Of a DNA stretch of 64,000 nucleotides, positions 57,139 through 64,000 are shown in pieces. Under the pieces are notes generated by a model. The model was not told where the DNA came from, did not search any database, and saw only the letters and a list, made by a program, of their open reading frames with translations. This DNA comes from Ricinus communis (Eukaryota; Streptophyta; Magnoliopsida; Malpighiales; Euphorbiaceae), in contig NC_063261.1 in assembly GCF_019578655.1 (NCBI RefSeq), positions 4,844,446 to 4,908,445 on the forward strand, given 5' to 3'. Position 1 is the first letter of the stretch. Every line of letters begins with the position of its first letter. The position numbers and the translations under genes were made by a program.

Positions 57139-58613
57139 TCATGTGCATAGTTTTACACATATTTGCTTGCATATTATTACGTATGTTCTTAGCAATTATT
57201 GTGCTTTTATTCCTAGATCACTCGTGTTTTGTCTTCTTTTGCATTTCAGGAGCATTTATAGGACCGTCATCGGTGTTTAAGCAATTATAGATCAATACGT
57301 GTGGAAATGGACGAGAATTCATCAAGATCAGACAAGAGCTCGTGTTGCACATATTGAGCATGGCCTGAGTCAAGGCCGTGCTGACCATCACAGCCTGGAC
57401 TCTAGCCGTGACCAACCATGGTTTGGGCACGGTTTTCGAGGCTACCACGGCCTCCACCACGGGCCGTGGTGGCCAGCACCGGCGAGGGCACGGCCATGGT
57501 GAAAACCTACTTGGTGAGATCCACAGTTTCAGCATGGCCTAGGTCAGTATGGCCTTGACCATGGTCGTGCTGAAACAAAATATATAAGGAAAACGAAATT
57601 TTTAGGGTTAGAAAGAGGAGGAAGGAGCGACATAGAGCCCTGGCGGTTGGTTCGGTTTCTGCACAATATTGAGTGCGAGAGAGAGTTGCAGGGAGGAAGA
57701 ACCCCAGAATCGCAAGGTTCCGAGTGCAAAACAGTAGTGGAGCAATTCAAGAGGCAATTTGGGAGATTAATCAAAGTATAGATCCAGATTTGGAGCTGTT
57801 CATCCAATTCGAGAGAAAAGGGTGTACATGTTTCATTTTCATTATTCTTTCATTGTAATTGATTTCCTAGATTGTTTTAAACATGAACATGTTTAGCTAG
57901 ACTGATTAAATCCATTGGGATTTCTTTACTATGTTGGATTAATATTATATTGTTGGATTGTTTGAGTTGGTTTTGTATTCTTCTTGCTTTCAGTATTAAT
58001 AAGATAGCATTATTCATGAGACATTGTGAATTGTGGTGTTTAGATTGCTTTGTGTGAATGAGAAGTCCATTTGGCAATTGGAATTTTGAATAGCAAGAAT
58101 TGGTTAATAATCACTTAGAGATAAGGATAATTAACTAGCCGGATTAAGAATTAACAAAGCTTAATAGAGGCGGATTAAAGCTTAATGCTAATTTAAGAAT
58201 CAATCGTTAGGAAGAGATTCCAACTTTACGTTATTAGGTTTAGGAATTCGGTTATCTCGAGAGAGAAATCGAATTCAGTTAAGAATTCGTCCACGGGTAG
58301 CATAATTGGATTCATCAATCCTTTATCTTTTGTTTGATCACCAACTATTTTAGGTTCCCTTTGGGTTTGCTTTCTTGTCTTGGTTATTTCATTTATCCAT
58401 TCATTCCTGCATCTCCCTTAGAACTTAGCTTGTAGCTATTAGTTAGTTTAGAAATTATTCATCATTCATCTTAGGTTAATATAACAAAGAACAAAGAAGT
58501 AAATCTGGGCTTTTACTTTCCCGAGGAATACGACCTTGATACTCGCCATTAGTGTTAGACTGCATCGATAGGTACACTGCCTTAGATTGTAGCTGCATAG
58601 ATAGCAACCATCA
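57139..58613 (+). repeat. divergent Athila-type 3' LTR in plus orientation (copy 4)
   Basis: 1,475 bp, the reverse-complement relative of copies 1-3. The R/U5-side half (58,080-58,600) is very similar to them. The U3 side differs, and the palindrome array is replaced by GGCCGTG/CACGGCC words (57,370-57,570). The first base pair is TC instead of TG. The internal region to the left is mostly lost. Confidence 0.85.
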
Positions 58614-59069
58614 AGGTTCTCATTACTTACGTTCCTAAACTTTGTTCATAGTCGATTTTGATTAAGAATTAGAAATTGATTGTTGGATATTGATCAAACG
58701 CTCGAGACTACCATAATGTGTTATCACTTACTTGTGAAATAAGCAATTTGTCTCATAAGGTTGAGGAGTAAGGATTCCAAGATAAGCATATGGGTGCTGG
58801 TTATAAGAATAATTTCATTATACACAACCCTACTAAGTAGTCCATATGGAATTCATCCTAAATATCTATGGATAATACTCTTGTGACAATCATGTAAGAC
58901 GTGATTCTTAGACTTGAGATAATAGTATATTATCTTATACGAGGATTACTATACTTTGATACTATCTTATGTTCTCCTCCTATCCATGGAGCGCTCAAAG
59001 GATAGTCATTGGGTATACTAAGAGTCTATGAAGATAATAAGTTATCAATAAAGAATTCATCGCCCAAGG
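58614..59069. other. unassigned, possible copia LTR part
   Basis: A TGTTGGATATTGATC at 58,681 looks like a copia LTR start, but no partner was found. No gene. Confidence 0.35.
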
Positions 59070-59475
59070 TAATATGTCATGGGACCTTATCCTAATGATT
59101 CTTGATATGCTTTAACATGGAAATCCTTGGCCAAGGTTGTTTGAATGAAGATGATGAAAAGTGTTTCACAGATCTTATTCAAGATGTTATATGCAATTAT
59201 CAAGAACAAATAGATTGATTCAATTATAGAGTTAACACTTGCATCCATACTCTATGAATCAATTGGGATAAAAGTACAATGAAAGGATTGAATTACATTG
59301 TGAGATTGTGCACTATAAATGTTGATTAAAGCACTTTAATACTTCCTCACATTTGGGTGGTCATGATGCATTATGCTAATCTTTATATATGAAAAATGAA
59401 TTAAGTTAACTAAAGAATTAACATTAAATTAAAAGGGTTTAATTCATAATTCATTGCCAACATGTTAGGAACCTC
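59070..59475. repeat. ~405-bp dispersed repeat, copy A
   Basis: Starts TAATATGTCATGGGACC and ends CATTGCCAACATGTTAGG. It matches 60,874-61,278. It is probably the end of a copia LTR, because copia gag follows. Confidence 0.8.
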
Positions 59476-60200
59476 CATTGCATCTCCTTGCCGAAGATGC
59501 ACCTGAGTAGGTGGTCCAAGAGTAGAAAAAGCGTCAAGAAGATGATAACCAAGTTGTTTGTGTGATGTTAAGAAGTATGACTTCCAAACTATAAAGACAA
59601 CATGAAAATATGGATGCTCAAACTATCATCTTATATTTGAAGGAAATGTTTGATGAGTAGTCAAGGACTGAAATGTATGAGACCTCTAAGGAATTGTTCT
59701 GATGCAAGATAGCCGAAGATGCATCTATGAATGCATATGGACTAAATATGCTTGGATATGTTAAACATCTAGTGCGTCTTAGTTTTGTGATGGACCATGA
59801 ATTAAATATAGGCTTAATTTTGCAATCTCTACCTGATAGTTTTTTACAGTTTGTTATGAACTTTCATATGAATAAGTTGAATACTATGATACCCAAACTT
59901 ATTAATATGCTAAAGATCATAGAGGGCACCGTAAAGAAGCAAAAAGGAGTAGTTCTAAAGGCTGCTAAGAGTAAGTCTAAGAAGAAAAATGGAAAGAAAG
60001 CCCATAAGCCCAAGAAAGCCTTAAAGGCTATTAGAGGTGTCAACAAGGATAAAGGAAAGTGTCACCATTGTCGAAAGGAAGGACATTGGAGAAGGAACTG
60101 CAAGGCTTATCTCACTACTTTAAAGGATAAGAGGCAAGAACAAGTTTCTAAGTTTGAAAAGAAGGAATATACTAGCTTGAAGGCAATTATTGCCATCTAG
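59476..60200 (+). pseudogene. Ty1/copia gag
   Basis: 59,476-59,720 holds the N-terminal half with stops. 59,727-60,200 is open for 157 residues: MNAYGLNMLGYVKHLVRLSF, LILQSLPDSFLQFVMNFHMN, a Lys-rich linker and an intact zinc knuckle CHHCRKEGHWRRNC. These are standard plant copia gag features. PBS, protease and the rest of pol are absent. Confidence 0.9.
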
Positions 60201-60204
60201 TTTA

Positions 60205-60873
60205 GTTATTAGTTTTTTTTTTCTTTTTCAGAATTCAATAATTATTATTAATTCTTTTTCTAGAACAGTTGTTGATTATTATTTCATTTAATAATATTTG
60301 ACAATTGTTGCCTTATTTAGTTAAATGATTTATGTTTCTAGAATATCATACAAAAGGTTGCATGAAAGTAAGAAAAATAAAACCCTATTGTGAGAGAACT
60401 AAAGTAATACTAAATAGGCATAATGATTATATTATTGATATTAAGGCAAATAAGTAACATAAATAAGTTATGTAACTTATAAATCTTATGAAATCAATAT
60501 TATAATCAAGTTGTCTTTGAGAAAGACACATGTGCCGAAATCTTAAGCGATATATAGGATGTATGCTTGTTTTAGGAGTTATGATAAAGTATCATATCAA
60601 GATTAGATCATAATATGGAATAATTGGATCATCATTAAGAATGTCTATAACTTGTAATTGCCCAAATTGATAAAGTTTCATAAGATGATGAAACCTAACT
60701 TTGTAAGATATAGTTATATCAATAAAGAGTTTTGCAAACCTTCTCACATGATATATACTCTTATAACCATTAACTCCAATATGTTCCTTTTACAATATGA
60801 TCATAATAAAGTCTATATAGGATATAGACTAGTATGTGATATAGACTACAATGAAATGATATAGACTAGTATG
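60205..60873. other. non-coding remnant between copia gag and repeat copy B
   Basis: AT-rich, no pol domain. Short repeats of ATATAGACTAGTATGTRATAT lie at 60,825-60,880. Confidence 0.5.
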
Positions 60874-61278
60874 TAATATGTCATGGGATCTTATCCTAAT
60901 GATTCTTCATATGCTTTAACATGGAAATCATTGGCCAAGGTTTGATTGAAGATTATGAAAAGTGTTTCATAGATCTTATTCAAGATGTTATATGCAATTA
61001 TCAAGAACAAACATGATTGAATCAATTATAGAGTTGACACTTGCATCCGTGCTCTATGAATTAACTAAGATAAAACTACAATGAAATGATTGAATTACAT
61101 TATGAGATTGTTTACTGTAAAGGTTGATTAAAGCACTTTAATCCTTTCTCACATTTGGATGGTCATGATGCATTATGCCAATCTTTATCTATGAAATATG
61201 AATTAAGTTAATTAGAGAATCAACATTGAATTAAAAGGATTTAATTCATAATTCATAATTCATTGCCAATATGTTAGG
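60874..61278. repeat. ~405-bp dispersed repeat, copy B
   Basis: Same unit as 59,070-59,475 with scattered differences. The two copies flank the copia gag. Confidence 0.85.
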
Positions 61279-61964
61279 GACCTTTTGGGTCACAAACAAA
61301 TGGGCTTAAAGTTGAGATTAAAATGAGGCTTAAGATTCGGCTTAAGCTTATATACATTGGGCCTAAGTAAAGATTAATTAGTTTAATACATATTGGGCTA
61401 TGATATTCGGCTAAAAGGGCCCTATAACTATACTTATGTATTAATTAAGTTAACTTAGTCTAAACAAGCTCAATTAGGGCCCAACTTAAGAGTAAGTAAG
61501 GCCTTGCTTGTTACAAGACTAGGTTAAATCCCATGTATGTATATGGAGTATGATGGGCGGCCAAGGATGTGCATATGTGTATGTGTGAAGGAGAATGATG
61601 TCATCAACACTTAATTAATTAGATTAATTAAGATTCAACCTAGCTTGAAACTAGTATTCACTCCTCATCATCTCCACTCTCTCTCTTGTGAAGGATTGTT
61701 CATAGGAGATTCTAACTTTGAAGCTTGTGTGGATTACCATTAGAGGCTGGTCATTTGAATAGCTTTAAAGTGTATCAATCATCCTTGAAGAATAAAAAAT
61801 CAACAAAGCAAGAAGCACTCCTTGGAATAGGCGGCACACACCTTTTTATTTGTTTTGTGTGTTATGACTATCTAAATCAATGAGATCCTTGGTCGGAATT
61901 AAGAAAAAATTTAAATTACTTTTGTTGTGACTTTCCTTATGTTTTCATTTTAATTCTCAATAGC
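61279..61964. other. non-coding, no gene recognised
   Basis: Contains GGGCTTAA/TTGGGCC-rich text (61,300-61,500) of unknown origin. Confidence 0.4.
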
Positions 61965-62204
61965 CTCGGGGCGGCGTCCGTGCGGTGGTTATAAAGTGAG
62001 ACCATCGGTTCTCATTAGAAATGAGTCAGAACATGCTTGGGTGGGGCTAAGAGTGGACAAGCGCGGGGTTAGGTGTGACCTCGCTCGGGGCGGCGTCTGT
62101 GCAGTGGTTATAAAGTGAGACCATCGGGTCTTATTAGAAACGAGTCAGAACATGCTTGGGCGGGGCCAAGAGTGTACAAGCGTGGGGTCAGGTGTGACCT
62201 CGCG
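61965..62204. repeat. 119-bp tandem duplication
   Basis: 61,965-62,083 and 62,084-62,204 both run CTCGGGGCGGCGTC to GGTGTGACCTCG with about a dozen differences. GC-rich compared with its surroundings. Confidence 0.93.
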
Positions 62205-62990
62205 TGAACTCATACTTGAGCTTGCGCTGATTCACCTTTGACCTCGCGCAAGGTTAGGAGGGTCCCAACAACCTATATAAAGGTCTGATGTCACCATGAT
62301 TGTCACATCTCAAATTTTAACCTTTGTTTTTGTTTTGCTTTTATTTAATAGCATATGGTGTGTGGATTTTGAAAAGCAATGGCAAGAAGAACTCAAGAAG
62401 CAAACCAACTTCCAACGTGACGAGAGTGAGGCTGCCAAGTGCCGAGAGCACGGGGACATCTATTGATTCTAGGGGAATCAATTGTAGTGGGTGTTGGAGC
62501 AGGAGTGTCAATTCCAACGGGACTAGAGGGAGACTCTAATTCTGCCGACACCGTCAATGCATGTTAGTGCGAGAGTGCGAGCCCGGGTATGTTGCTATCT
62601 TTCATGCACTTTTACGTGAAGGAGATAGTTAGAGACTATGTGCATGCCCATAGGATAATCTTAATAGTATATAGGAAATGTTTAGAAAAGTTGGAAAACA
62701 TTGTAGGGAAATTTTAGGAAATCATGTATTTATTTATTTTTGCTAGTAAGTTTATGAGAGAAATATTATAGAGAAAATTCAGGAAATCATGCATTCATTT
62801 ATTTTGTTATGTGATCCGTATGATTATCATACATGTATTTATGATTAAAGACATTGTAAGATGAATGTGTTTAGCTCAATATGATGCTAGAATTAGAAGT
62901 TAGAACTTAGAACTTAGATTGAATGCATACCTAGATCTTACCTGAGCGCCTTAGTAGGGGGACACGACATTTCATGGGCTTACCGGTAAC
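62205..62990. other. Tat-like spacer remnant with short gag-like start
   Basis: CTCG-type near-palindromes at 62,199-62,250 resemble the Tat spacers. At 62,381 an ATG begins MARRTQEANQLPT, a basic start, but stops follow soon. Nothing else recognised. Confidence 0.4.
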
Positions 62991-63770
62991 ATTGCCAAAT
63001 TGGCTGAGTGGTGGGTGCGCCTCCCTTTATGAGTGAAGGATCATATGGAAGTGACTGAGTTTGTTACGTTCTTGGGCACCTTATCGGGGTTCAAGCCCAA
63101 GAATAATGCCACTGCCCTGACAGCGCTGCTAGAGAGGTGGTCTGATACCACCCATACCTTCGTACTACATTTTAGGGAGATGACTATCACGCCCATGCAC
63201 TTCACTGCGCTGACAGGGACTCGATTTGGTGGAGTGTCGGTACCTTTGGACGGTAGACCTGTGGTCAGCCCAACCCTTATCCCCCAGCTACCCGGCTGCT
63301 CACCTTTTATCAAGGATGATAGGAAGCTGAGGTACGCGGACCTAAAGACTTACTAGCAGCCACGATGATAGACTTCAGCCTCGCCTTTTACCGATAATGA
63401 GGTAGACCAGTATGCTAGGAGCTCCTGATGTACCTGTTCGGAGCTACCATTTTTTCTAACTCTGACTCGACCATCCACTTGAGCTTCTTAACAAGCCTAG
63501 CAGATTTGAATTTTAGTAGTGCGTTTGCTTAGGTTAGGCAGCCCTTTGCCAGCTCTATCACTTCATGGACCGCGGCTGTGGGGATGGCACTAGGGTAGGC
63601 AGCTTCTCTTACTTGTTGCCGATAAGTTTAGTTATTTTTTACCTATCGTGTTTTCATAATAGATTTAAGCACACGAGTACCGACTGCAGCGGATTGGTGC
63701 CCTGGCCGGCATTGGAGGGTACCCTTTCTTGGACCGATGGATGGACTCGCAATCCTAATCTGAGAGCTCA
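62991..63770 (+). pseudogene. plant-mobile-domain-like protein remnant, two exons
   Basis: Frame at 63,033-63,356 carries ALLERWSDTTHTFVLHFREM, TITPMHFTALTGTRFGGVSV and PLDGRPVV, the pattern of the plant mobile domain (aminotransferase-like PMD, MAIN/MAIL-type). After a stop the domain continues at 63,420-63,594 with LLMYLFGATIFSN and STIHLSFLTSLADL. A 68-bp intron (63,595-63,662, GT...AATAG) is followed by EYRLQRIGALAGIGGYPFLD and WMDSQS before a stop at about 63,757. Stops in exon 1 make it a pseudogene. It could be the extra ORF of another Tat element or a captured host PMD gene. Confidence 0.65.
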
Positions 63771-63932
63771 TATCTGTTAGACCAGCATCATCAAAGGTAG
63801 AACACGGTCACCTGACAGGAGGTAGAGAAGTCAATTAATTACTTATTACTTGTATTTTTTATTACATACCTGTGTGTTTTGACGTGTCATGTGATATAGG
63901 TGAGGGTGGACCCTTGAGGGGAGGTGACCTCA

Positions 63933-64000
63933 TGAAAAGTGTTTCATTTATCTTATTCATAATGTTATATGCAATTATCAAGAATAAATATGATTAGTTC
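63933..64000. repeat. ~405-bp dispersed repeat, copy C (cut by window end)
   Basis: CATGAAAAGTGTTTCATTTATC onward matches the inside of copies A and B from 59,153 and 60,955. Confidence 0.75.

Overview
This is plant nuclear DNA, almost certainly from a eudicot. It is AT-rich and packed with nested LTR retrotransposons (Ty1/copia, and Ty3/gypsy of Athila and Tat types). It holds one well-preserved intron-containing gene for a secreted plant-type GH3 beta-glucosidase. Composition and repeat types would fit a woody or Malpighiales-like genome, but I cannot name the species. No tRNA, rRNA or CRISPR was recognised.

Layout. 1-1,640: decayed copia pol (+) with its polypurine tract and LTR start. 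1,637-7,900: Tat-type LTR-like repeat, split by a complete but mutated copia element on the minus strand (2,820-7,442; short LTRs, TSD TGTAT). 8,180-9,700: AT-rich DNA with an exon-like fragment and a 167-bp tandem duplication. 9,709-13,508: a Mutator-like foldback MITE (9-bp TSD) carrying a 3,034-bp solo LTR (TSD GATAA). 13,518-15,900: AT-rich intergenic DNA. 15,907-22,200: the GH3 gene, minus strand, ten coding exons plus a 5'UTR intron.

22,240-24,544: non-coding spacer of a Tat-like element. 24,545-33,122: Athila-type element (minus) lacking pol, with both LTRs. 33,123-47,460: internal region of a Tat-type element (minus) with gag, PR, RT, RNase H, archaeal-type RNase H and IN all broken. 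It has a spliced antisense ORF at its 3' side and a solo Athila-type LTR (39,820-41,265) inside. 47,460-48,340: LTR-like repeat matching 1,637-2,480.

49,861-51,153: decayed gypsy gag (minus) with PBS and LTR start. 54,700-57,138: Tat spacer, then a 35-bp minisatellite. 57,139-58,613: divergent Athila-type LTR in the opposite orientation. 58,614-61,280: decayed copia gag between two copies of a ~405-bp repeat. 61,965-62,204: 119-bp tandem duplication. 62,990-63,770: a second plant-mobile-domain-like coding remnant.

Only the GH3 gene looks like a working host gene. Everything from about 22.2 kb onward is layered transposon DNA. The most interesting signals are the antisense/PMD-like ORFs, the palindromic arrays in LTRs and spacers, the nested solo LTR in a MITE, and the GC-AG intron and alternative C-terminus of the GH3 gene.
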